Below are positions 8,582 to 15,772 of a DNA stretch of 32,142 bases, one piece after another. The number at the start of each line of letters is the position of its first letter. Within the stretch, counting starts at the first letter, position 1. Below the pieces are notes generated by a model that saw only the letters and a program-made list of their open reading frames with translations, was not told the origin of the DNA and did not search any database. Source of the stretch: JABDJZ01 sp047619685. GTDB lineage: Bacteria; Bacteroidota; Rhodothermia; Rhodothermales; UBA10348. A program made the translations under genes and the position numbers. The stretch spans positions 1 through 32,142 of the forward strand of contig JBLHLC010000043.1 in the NCBI GenBank assembly GCA_047619685.1, in the 5' to 3' direction.

Positions 8582-9901
8582 TCAATTGGTGCCCGGTGGC
8601 GGATCGTCCCACTTCTGAACGCTGGAAACGTCTGGTTGGCCCCAGTCAGCCCCGTTCCATCCGTTGAAACCATCCATGCGGAAGGTCCACAGGCCGGTTG
8701 TCATATCGCTGACGACGATGAGTCCATCCGCGTTCCGCACATCCACACCGAAGGCTCCGTTGATGTAAGGGATAAAGTCGTGAGACTCGGGACCGGTGTA
8801 GGTGTCGTAGTGGCCAAGCGTCTTTGGGTTCTCCGGATCCATGAGTGAGAAGACGCCAAATCCGTCCATATAGCCTGCGGTGAACACAAATGGCCAGCGC
8901 ACCTCGTGGTTGTGAACGAGGTTCTCCCAGTTGGCCGTCCAGGCTGAGATCGGGTTGTTGATATTGGTCACCTCTCCATCCAGAGCGGGCTTCAGGTCGA
9001 AAATCCTGAGGGGGGCGTAGCGGTACTCGACCTCGGCCACGGCATAGCGACCGTCCGGACTGGGAGTGAAGGTGTGGCCCCAATCCACCCCGCGCACGCC
9101 CATCAGGGTAACCAGCAGCTTGGGATTCTCGAGGTCTGTGATGTTGAAGACGTAGTAACCGCCGGTCCCACCGCCATAGAAACGGTCTTGGCCGCTATCC
9201 GGGTGATAGCCTGCGTAGAGGTCGTGATAGGAGGTGTTGCGGTCGCCGGCACCGGCTTCACCGGGAATAGGGACGGTGCCAACCAGGGCATTCTCGACAT
9301 CGCCGGAAACTACCCGACCTAGATCGTACACATGCGCGGGGCCTCCCCGTGTAGTCGTCAGCAGAAGTGCCCTGCCGCTGGAGTGCTTGTAGATAAAGAT
9401 GTTGTGGAAGCCACCCGGGGCATCGGAGTGCCGAAGTCTTGCTACCTCCTTTACGCCTTCAGCGTCGGGGAGAGATGTGACATCAAAAATGATGGCACCC
9501 AACTCAGCATCGGGTCCGCCCTGGCCGAATTCAAAGGACTGGGCGATGTAGTGGCGGCCCTCCCATTTGAAGTGCTTGACGTCCATGCCTCCGCGGTTGG
9601 TGTGGAGATCCTGATCCTCCAGCCGCCAGCGCAACAAGACCTTTGGATGTGCCGGGTCGGAGATGTCGATCATGTCCACGCCTTTCGGGCCGCCATCCAC
9701 CAGCGATGCGCGACTCACGTAAACAAACGGTCTGTCGAGGTCCTGCTCCATTTCTATGTCCGTCACCGTGAGGCGTTTGCCAAGCGGCAGGTGCCCGACC
9801 ACCTCGATGTTTTCGGAGCCGCGCGGGACAGCATCCTGTGCACTTGCTGAAGGGGCCGCGGCCACGAGGGCAACGGCGAGAACCCAATTCAATGACTTCA
9901 T
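8582..9901 (-). CDS. Exported LVIVD-repeat beta-propeller protein, copy 3
   Basis: A 439-residue paralog. The start is placed at the ATG at 9901, which begins the signal peptide MKSLNWVLAVALVAAAPSAS (cleavage near SASAQ). The frame is open to 9994, but the extra 31 residues overlap the end of the upstream gene and look non-coding. Repeats include DMIDISDPAHPKVL, IIFDVTSLPDAEGV, YVFNITDLENPKLL and VFSLMDPENPKTL. Histidines are complete: VKHF (110), GFHNIF/YKH (166, 173), YHDLYAGYH (226, 233), GHTFTP (276) and VHNHEVRW (330, 332). It starts 10 bp after the stop of copy 4 and an A-rich leader (GAAAAACAAAT) precedes the ATG instead of a Shine-Dalgarno site. Confidence 0.9.
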   Translation of the reverse strand: MKSLNWVLAVALVAAAPSASAQDAVPRGSENIEVVGHLPLGKRLTVTDIEMEQDLDRPFVYVSRASLVDGGPKGVDMIDISDPAHPKVLLRWRLEDQDLHTNRGGMDVKHFKWEGRHYIAQSFEFGQGGPDAELGAIIFDVTSLPDAEGVKEVARLRHSDAPGGFHNIFIYKHSSGRALLLTTTRGGPAHVYDLGRVVSGDVENALVGTVPIPGEAGAGDRNTSYHDLYAGYHPDSGQDRFYGGGTGGYYVFNITDLENPKLLVTLMGVRGVDWGHTFTPSPDGRYAVAEVEYRYAPLRIFDLKPALDGEVTNINNPISAWTANWENLVHNHEVRWPFVFTAGYMDGFGVFSLMDPENPKTLGHYDTYTGPESHDFIPYINGAFGVDVRNADGLIVVSDMTTGLWTFRMDGFNGWNGADWGQPDVSSVQKWDDPPPGTN

Positions 9902-9911
9902 ATTTGTTTTT

Positions 9912-11291
9912 CTATCTGCCGGTAGGGCCGGCTTCCCAGTTTTGCACGCTGGAAACGTCGGGCTGACCCCAGTCCGCCCCATTCCAACGATCAAACCCGT
10001 CCATGCGAATAGCCCAGAATCCCGTGGTCATGTCACTCACCACGATCAGGCCGTCTGAATTTCGTACGTCAACACCCCAGGCACCGTCATACACGTTCCA
10101 GGTGTAAGGGCTGCCCAGTTGAGCCATGGCCTCCACGCGGTTGTTGTGGACGCCGTCGAAGGTGTCATAATAACCCACGGTGTATGGGTTGGTGGGATCC
10201 ATCATGTTGAAAACACCCAAACCACTCTCGTAGCCAGAAACAAACACGAAGGGCCACCGGACTTCGTGGTTGTGGGCGAGGCTCTTCCAGTCGGCGTGCC
10301 AGATACCGACCGCCTCGTCAATAGTCTTGTCCTCTCCTTCGAGGGCCGGCCTCAGGTCAAAAATGCGCAACGGCTGATACTGAAACTCGGTCTCGCCAAT
10401 CGCAAAGTTGCCATCCGGCGTGGGCGTGAAGGTGTGTCCCCAGGAGACGCCGGGCACCCCGACGATCTCGGCCAGCAGTTCCGGGCTTCCCAGGTCCGAG
10501 ATGTCGTAGACGTAGAAACCGTTGCCCCCGCCGCCATAGAAGCGATCTGTGCCCGTCTCCTCATGGTAGCCGACGTAGAAATCATGGTAACCACGTGACC
10601 ACAGATTCTCGGCCGCCGGGATGGGGACCTGCGAGACCAACGTCCGGTTGGCATCGCGAAGAATCGGGTCCATTTCTGTTTGGTCGCCATCCAGGAAGGC
10701 GTCCATGTCGAAGACCTTTGCGTACTGCCCCGATGTGGCGAAATAGAGGGGCTTCCCTGAGGAGTGTTTGTACAGGAATGTGTTGTGGAATCCACCGGGG
10801 CTCTCCGGCTGGCGAATGCGTCCGACTTCAACCAGCTTCTCCGGGAGGTCGGTCACATCAAAGACGACGGCACCCACATCTGAATCGGGGCCGGATTGCC
10901 GCAGCTGCATCGACTGCACGTAGTAGTAGCGTCCCTCGTGCTGGAAGTACCGGCCGTCCATCGCGCCCCCGGTATGCAGGTCCTGGTTCTCGATGCGCCA
11001 GCGGTGGATCACGTGTGCTTCTTCGGGCACAGAGAGGTCGATGACGTCAAATCCAATTTCGTCTCCGCGACGCGCCACGTAGGCAAACGGCCTGTCGACA
11101 TCCTGTTCAAGCTCGATGTCGGAGACCGAGCCCGCGGCGCCCAGTGGGATGTGGGCGACCACGTGCATGTTGGCACTGCCTCTTTCTCCGGGAGGTGGCG
11201 GATGGGCCGGTTGGGCAATGGGCGTCTGAGCCACTGCGGCCGAAGCGCAAAGCCCGGAAGTCGCGAGCAGAATGAAGGTGCGCAGTTTCAT
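9912..11291 (-). CDS. Exported LVIVD-repeat beta-propeller protein, copy 4 (variant metal-site pattern)
   Basis: A 459-residue paralog starting at the ATG at 11291 with signal peptide MKLRTFILLATSGLCASAAVAQ. The frame runs open to 11408, inside the upstream gene, and that part is discarded. GFHNTF/YKH (169, 176), YHDFYVGYH (236, 243), GHTFTP (286) and AHNHEVRW (340, 342) are conserved. The first motif differs: VKHF of the other copies is GRYF here, with a histidine three residues later (FQHEGR). The segment before the YHD motif is longer (DAFLDGDQTEMDPILRDANR). A proline-rich linker (PAHPPPPGE) follows the signal peptide. The start lies 2 bp after the stop of copy 5, so the two genes are translationally coupled in appearance. 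Confidence 0.88.
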   Translation of the reverse strand: MKLRTFILLATSGLCASAAVAQTPIAQPAHPPPPGERGSANMHVVAHIPLGAAGSVSDIELEQDVDRPFAYVARRGDEIGFDVIDLSVPEEAHVIHRWRIENQDLHTGGAMDGRYFQHEGRYYYVQSMQLRQSGPDSDVGAVVFDVTDLPEKLVEVGRIRQPESPGGFHNTFLYKHSSGKPLYFATSGQYAKVFDMDAFLDGDQTEMDPILRDANRTLVSQVPIPAAENLWSRGYHDFYVGYHEETGTDRFYGGGGNGFYVYDISDLGSPELLAEIVGVPGVSWGHTFTPTPDGNFAIGETEFQYQPLRIFDLRPALEGEDKTIDEAVGIWHADWKSLAHNHEVRWPFVFVSGYESGLGVFNMMDPTNPYTVGYYDTFDGVHNNRVEAMAQLGSPYTWNVYDGAWGVDVRNSDGLIVVSDMTTGFWAIRMDGFDRWNGADWGQPDVSSVQNWEAGPTGR

Positions 11292-11293
11292 GG

Positions 11294-12454
11294 TTACCAC
11301 TTGTCGGATCCGACCGGGCCCGACTCCCAGTCTTGAACAGAACTGATGTTTCCCAGACCCCAGCCTCGACCATCCCAACCGGTGAAGTCCTCTACCCGAA
11401 GTAGCCATACGCCCGTTTGGGCGTCGGCAACAGCCACCAGGCCGTCCCGGTTACGGACGTCAAGGTCAACTGCGCCGATGGCGCCTTTCCCCGGCGTGCC
11501 GTTGGATGACTTGAACCAGGCCGTGGTATAGGGCTCGAAGGTGTTGTTCATGTTGAACATCTGAAACCCCTGGTCTCTGGCTGCCACAAACACATAGGGC
11601 CACCGCACCTCGAAGCGCTCCGAGTAACCGTGCCAATCGGCGGTCCAGGCACCAGACGCGGTTCTCACTTGGGAAATCGTGCCGTCCAGGGCGGGCCTCA
11701 GGTCGAAAATCCGGACCGGCGCAGACGCGTAATTGGTAGTCGTGACTATGTGTGTGGCGTCGGGAGATGGCTGGACCCCGACCCCCATGTGTACCGCCGC
11801 GGAGTTGACCCAGGTCAGAAGCGCGGGTTCGGCCGGGACCGTGATGTCGAAGACGAAGTAGCCGCCCGCGCCGGCGGCGTAGAGTCGGTCCGTCTCGGTT
11901 GCCAGGTCGTAGGCGGCAGACACGCCCACCATTCCCTTTTCCCGGTCAGCTACGCCCTCTGGAGCCGCGGCAATGCCGATAGGTTGTCCCTGGGTTGACA
12001 TCAGCACAACCCCTTGCGCCGTTGCGGCCAAGGCGATGGCGCCCGCCGTGGAATGCTGGTACCCGAACACGGCCCGGGTCTCGCCTATGGAATGCTCTGA
12101 GCCGGGGGACAGGCTACCAGAATCATCGAACGTCATCAGGCTCACACCAGCGCCGTGCGCGACGGCAAGCGTCTGCCTGCCGGCCAGCGAAATATCCCGG
12201 ATGCCTACGCCGTCCCCGGTCCATCGGCTGGTGAGACGTCCCGTCTCCGTATTCAAGACTGAAATGGCACCCGCGTGCGCGACGAAGGCGCTGACTCCTT
12301 CCTGCTCGAATGCTACCGCGAGGGCGGGTCCAGCGTCTCGAAGGGGCGAATGGGAGATCAATTCAACGTTTCGAGACCCTTGGGAGGTCTGTCCGGCGGC
12401 CGGGAGAGCCACAAGAAGTCCGAATACGAGGGCGGTGGTCAGGCGAAGCGGCAT
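11294..12454 (-). CDS. Divergent exported LVIVD-type propeller lacking the conserved histidines (copy 5)
   Basis: A 386-residue protein that heads the run. The ATG at 12454 gives a good signal peptide (MPLRLTTALVFGLLVALPAAGQ). Starts at 12490 and 12526 are in frame but lie at or upstream of the likely -10 box. It is clearly homologous to the other four (PVRIFDLRPALDG, EVRWPYVFVAARDQGFQMFN, DVRNRDGLVAVADAQTGVW, GRGWGLGNISSVQDWESGP). The motif histidines are nearly all gone: VHNHEVRW is ERFEVRW, GHTFTPSPDG is MGVGVQPSPDA, YHDFYAGYH is SAAYDLATE, and only GYQHS remains near the FHN/YKH region. I read it as a non-catalytic or structural paralog. It ends 2 bp before copy 4. Confidence 0.85.
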   Translation of the reverse strand: MPLRLTTALVFGLLVALPAAGQTSQGSRNVELISHSPLRDAGPALAVAFEQEGVSAFVAHAGAISVLNTETGRLTSRWTGDGVGIRDISLAGRQTLAVAHGAGVSLMTFDDSGSLSPGSEHSIGETRAVFGYQHSTAGAIALAATAQGVVLMSTQGQPIGIAAAPEGVADREKGMVGVSAAYDLATETDRLYAAGAGGYFVFDITVPAEPALLTWVNSAAVHMGVGVQPSPDATHIVTTTNYASAPVRIFDLRPALDGTISQVRTASGAWTADWHGYSERFEVRWPYVFVAARDQGFQMFNMNNTFEPYTTAWFKSSNGTPGKGAIGAVDLDVRNRDGLVAVADAQTGVWLLRVEDFTGWDGRGWGLGNISSVQDWESGPVGSDKW

Positions 12455-12492
12455 CGGTGGGGGTGATAGCCTTGAACGGGGACTAAGCATCG

Positions 12493-12521
12493 ACAATACA
12501 TCCCGAAACAGCGAATCGCAA
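12493..12521 (-). promoter_or_regulatory. Candidate promoter of the LVIVD/multicopper oxidase operon
   Basis: On the minus strand, TTGCGA (12521-12516) and TATTGT (12498-12493) are separated by 17 bp. Each box matches the sigma-70 consensus at four of six positions. Transcription would begin near 12486 and give a leader of about 32 nt before the ATG at 12454. This is the only long gap upstream of the seven-gene run. A Bacteroidota-type -33/-7 reading (TTTG and TATTGTCG) of the same stretch is also possible. Confidence 0.35.
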
Positions 12522-12609
12522 AGCACGGCAGGGTAATCTTGGGGCGAGAACTGTTGGTGGGGGCGAGGCGTATCCGGACGGACCGAGCCCCAACCGTCAC
12601 GTCTCGCCC

Positions 12610-13005
12610 ATGTCGGAAGACCAAGCCGTCCAGACTCTTCAAAGCGCTATCAACATATTGGAGCGGTGGGTGAAGGCCTACGAAGCCCGCGCCGCGCGGC
12701 GAATTCGCCGAGGCCAGTTGATGGACATCCAACAGGACTGCCTGACCAAGTTGGCCGCCCATCGTTTTGATGCCCCTCCTGGCTCCGATTTTCGGCATCT
12801 CATGAGCAACATCGCCCTGGTGGCGAGCAGGGAAACCAGTGACTCCATGCTGGAGCAGTGGTTGGTCTCGTTCTCCGGTTTCCTGAGGAAGCAGTTGCGG
12901 GCGCGCGATCCTTTCAATTGGAAGGGAGAGAGTCGGTCCGTTCTGTACGGCATTGAGATTGCGCTGCCTCGCAAGGAGTGGCCGTACGGCTTCACCGACA
13001 AATAG
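12610..13005 (+). CDS. Hypothetical helical protein upstream of the ATP-grasp gene
   Basis: A 131-residue protein I do not recognise. It has no signal peptide or membrane segment. The first half reads as charged amphipathic helix (ILERWVKAYEARAARRIRRG), and the second half contains conserved-looking aromatic segments (LEQWLVSFSGFLRKQLRARD, KEWPYGF). It lies in the gap after the divergent LVIVD operon and stops 12 bp before the ATP-grasp start, which suggests they are cotranscribed. No Shine-Dalgarno site precedes the ATG. Competing antisense frames in the same stretch are poorer in protein-like features. I take it as a probable gene of unknown function. Confidence 0.6.
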   Translation: MSEDQAVQTLQSAINILERWVKAYEARAARRIRRGQLMDIQQDCLTKLAAHRFDAPPGSDFRHLMSNIALVASRETSDSMLEQWLVSFSGFLRKQLRARDPFNWKGESRSVLYGIEIALPRKEWPYGFTDK

Positions 13006-13017
13006 GGTCGGGATGGT

Positions 13018-13869
13018 TTGAAGAGCCTGGCCATCCTGGTATCGACGGGTATGTTGCCACTGAAGCGTGAGGACGCTCTGTTGGCTGCAACGATGCGTTC
13101 CAGGGGATGGTCAGTGGCACCAATTGCCTGGACCTCCGAGGAGGTGCGCTGGGAAGAATTCGACTGCGTCCTGGTCAGGTCCACCTGGGATTACCATCTC
13201 CGGGTAGATGACTTCTTGCGCCGCCTGGAAGAGATAGCAGCCGCCGGACCGAGGCTGGCCAACAGCGCGTCGCTTATCGGATGGAACGCCAACAAGACAT
13301 ATCTGAAGCGTCTTTCCGATTCAGGCTTGCCGACAGTTCCGACGGAGGTGCATCGCGGCCTGCCGAATCTGGCGGCGGCGTTCGAGAGGTTTGGTTCAGA
13401 TAGACTCGTTGCGAAGCCGGTGGTCGGAGCCTCTGCCTACAAGACGTTCCTTCTAAAAAACGGAGACGGTAGCGATGAGGCATCCGCGGCACTAACCGAT
13501 GTGGACTGCATCCTCCAGCCGTTCGTGCCAACGATTGCGACGTTGGGCGAGACCTCGATGGTGTTTCTGGGAGGTCAATTCAGCCACGCCGTTCAGAAGC
13601 TGCCAGCGGCCGGCGACTATCGGGTACAGGAGGAACTCGGTGGGCGGTCCTTCCAGATTACCGCCAGCCGCGAACTCCGCGATTTCGCCGACTCCGTCGT
13701 CACCGTTCTTCCGGAACCTCCTCTGTACGCCCGGATCGATGTGGTCCGCTATAAAGACCAGCCCGTCGTGATGGAGGTCGAGCTCATTGAGCCGGATTTG
13801 TTCGTGACACTGGTCCAGGGCGCGGTGGAGCGTTTCGCCGATGCGGTCGAAGATTGGAGCCGAGGGTAA
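13018..13869 (+). CDS. ATP-grasp family protein (RimK/DcsG-like)
   Basis: A 283-residue cytoplasmic protein starting at a TTG; the nearby ATG at 13013 reaches a stop after one further codon. The N-terminal part (VLVRSTWDYHLRVDDFLRRL) and the segment PRLANSASLIGWNANKTYLK match the pattern of DcsG-like ATP-grasp proteins. RLVAKPVVGASAYKTFLL would hold the ATP-binding lysine loop. DCILQPFVPTIATLGETSMV and YARIDVVRYKDQPVVMEVEL, ending in the E-x-E metal-binding region, complete the fold. ATP-grasp enzymes form carboxylate-amine or carboxylate-thiol bonds through an acyl phosphate. The substrate here is unknown. It probably shares a transcript with the 131-residue protein 12 bp upstream. Confidence 0.82.
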   Translation: MKSLAILVSTGMLPLKREDALLAATMRSRGWSVAPIAWTSEEVRWEEFDCVLVRSTWDYHLRVDDFLRRLEEIAAAGPRLANSASLIGWNANKTYLKRLSDSGLPTVPTEVHRGLPNLAAAFERFGSDRLVAKPVVGASAYKTFLLKNGDGSDEASAALTDVDCILQPFVPTIATLGETSMVFLGGQFSHAVQKLPAAGDYRVQEELGGRSFQITASRELRDFADSVVTVLPEPPLYARIDVVRYKDQPVVMEVELIEPDLFVTLVQGAVERFADAVEDWSRG

Positions 13870-14038
13870 GAACCAGCGTGAAGCTGGCGCCGAGTGTTGC
13901 TCCCAGCATCTCGAGCGTCTGGACCTGGAACCCGCTCGTCACGGAGGTCAACAGGCGGAGGCAGGACATCACGCAGATACCGGCGAAAAAGGCGGCCCAG
14001 AGCCGTCGCCTATGTTGGTGGTTGAGCGTCTCGTCCAC
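13784..14038 (-). CDS. Possible small two-helix membrane protein
   Basis: An 84-residue frame with a GTG start at 14038. A charged N-terminus (NHQHRRR) precedes one hydrophobic segment (WAAFFAGICVMSCLRLL, about 14-30). A second hydrophobic segment follows (LEMLGATLGASFTLVLTL, about 42-59), then a proline/arginine-rich tail (RPHRRNAPPRPGP). Topology looks natural for a small inner-membrane protein. It overlaps the 3' end of the ATP-grasp gene by 86 bp in the opposite direction and has no Shine-Dalgarno site. Short plus-strand frames over the same DNA lack such structure. I consider it about as likely as not to be real. Confidence 0.4.
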   Translation of the reverse strand: MDETLNHQHRRRLWAAFFAGICVMSCLRLLTSVTSGFQVQTLEMLGATLGASFTLVLTLGSNLRPHRRNAPPRPGPVSRTNPAQ

Positions 14039-14122
14039 GAATAAAGGGTTGTGTTACCCATGTAAACGCGAAAGTCCGTCCTGGCACGACACGCGGCGCC
14101 AGGCTTCTTGCCCTGGGGCCGG

Positions 14123-15541
14123 TCAACATTCCGGAATCCGGACGGAGATGTTCACGGCCAGCCCTCCTTCGGAGGTCTCCTTGTACTTGTGGCTCATGTC
14201 GCGGGCCGTCTGATCCATGGCAGCGATCACATCGTCCAGCGAGACCTTGGCGGCGGCCGGGTCACCGTTGAGCGCAAGTTCCGCGGCGTTGATTGCCTTG
14301 AGGGCACCCATGGAGTTTCGTTCGATGCACGGGATCTGGACCAGGCCGCCCACCGGGTCGCAGGTAAGTCCCAGATGATGTTCCATCGCAATTTCCGCGG
14401 CCATCAGCGTCTGAGCCACCGTACCACCTTGCGCCTCGCACAGGGCGGCCGCCGCCATCGCCGATGAGACACCAATCTCGGCCTGGCAGCCGCCCATGGC
14501 GGCCGAAATGGTAGCGCGCTTCTTGAAGTAGGTCCCGATCTCCCCTGCCACGAAGAGGAAATTGGCAATCTCCGAGTCTGTCACCTCTCTACCGCAGAAG
14601 CAGATGAGGTACAGGAGAACGGCCGGGATGACGCCCGCGGCGCCGTTGGTGGGGGCCGTCACCACGCGTCCCAGCGCGGCGTTTTCTTCATTGACGGCGA
14701 GGGCGAAGCAGCTGACCCACCGGAGGACCTGGTTAAAATGAGGCTGCTGGGTTTTGACCGTTTCCAGCCATTCCCGGCTGTCCGAGAAGGTGCGTCCCGG
14801 CAGGAGTTTCTCGTGCAGGGCGGGGGCACGGCGGATCACGTTCAGGCCGCCGGGCAGAATTCCGGCCGTGTAACAGCCCCGGAAGACACATTCCAGCATC
14901 ACATCCCAGATCCCCGCGATGTCCCGATCAATCTCAGGATTCGTTCGCCAGACCAGTTCATTCTCTCTGACCAACTGCGCCATGGACAGCCCCGTCCGCT
15001 TGGCATGCGCCCCGAAATCCTGCGCTGAACTTGCGGGGAACGGCAACACATGCCCGGAAACACCAGAGACCTCCTCGCCCTCCTTGACCACGAAGCCACC
15101 ACCCACCGAGTAGTAGGTGGATTCAAGCAGGCGGTCGCCGGCCGAAGCCCGGCAAGTCATCCCGTTCGCGTGAAAAGGCAGGCGTTCGGATTTAAGAAAA
15201 ACGATATCCGAGACGGGATCGAACGGGACCATGTGATGGCCAAGGTCGATGGACCCCAGCGCCGTCAAGTCTTCCATGATCTGCCCAATCTGATCAACCG
15301 GGACCGTCACGGGATCGTGGCCCAGCAGGGCAAGACTGATCGCAGTGTCTGTGCAGTGACCCCGCCCGGTCAGGGCGAGAGACCCGTAGAGGAGAACCTG
15401 AATCCGATCGATCTCGCTGATATCGACTTCCGCGCCCAACTCACCCAGCCATCGCTGAATGGCGCGCCACGGGCCAAGAGTGTGAGAGCTGGATGGCCCA
15501 ACGCCAATCTTGAGCATATCGAAGATGCTGATGGGTTCCAT
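14123..15541 (-). CDS. sdaA: L-serine ammonia-lyase (L-serine dehydratase), iron-sulfur type
   Basis: A 472-residue single-chain enzyme converting L-serine to pyruvate and ammonia with a [4Fe-4S] cluster. The N-terminal signature FDMLKIGVGPSSSHTLGPW (about 7-25) and the catalytic-domain motifs are intact. Three cluster cysteines are C352 (GGCQAEIG), C394 (TCDPVGG) and C405 (IPCIERN). The spacings of 42 and 11 match those I recall for the Legionella enzyme. The last residue is C472, as expected for the tail-in-mouth mechanism, in which the C-terminal cysteine occupies the open iron site until serine displaces it. There is no obvious operon partner. It faces a divergent lipoprotein gene with a gap of about 230 bp. 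Confidence 0.95.
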   Translation of the reverse strand: MEPISIFDMLKIGVGPSSSHTLGPWRAIQRWLGELGAEVDISEIDRIQVLLYGSLALTGRGHCTDTAISLALLGHDPVTVPVDQIGQIMEDLTALGSIDLGHHMVPFDPVSDIVFLKSERLPFHANGMTCRASAGDRLLESTYYSVGGGFVVKEGEEVSGVSGHVLPFPASSAQDFGAHAKRTGLSMAQLVRENELVWRTNPEIDRDIAGIWDVMLECVFRGCYTAGILPGGLNVIRRAPALHEKLLPGRTFSDSREWLETVKTQQPHFNQVLRWVSCFALAVNEENAALGRVVTAPTNGAAGVIPAVLLYLICFCGREVTDSEIANFLFVAGEIGTYFKKRATISAAMGGCQAEIGVSSAMAAAALCEAQGGTVAQTLMAAEIAMEHHLGLTCDPVGGLVQIPCIERNSMGALKAINAAELALNGDPAAAKVSLDDVIAAMDQTARDMSHKYKETSEGGLAVNISVRIPEC

Positions 15542-15772
15542 GAATCAGGGTTGGTTGCTGGGGGTGGGGGCGGGCTTCATCTATGAGTCCGACAGCCCGT
15601 GAAACGACACGACCCAACCTTCGGTGCCGGCGCAGGCTGTATTGCGCAGCGAGGGAGGAAACTGGTCTACGATGTTACACGGAGCAGGGGTCGGGCTTCT
15701 ATGGACTTGCACGGGGAAAGCCAATGGCTGCCCCGCACCAAACGAGCCCAACCACCAAAAGGCAAACAAGCC

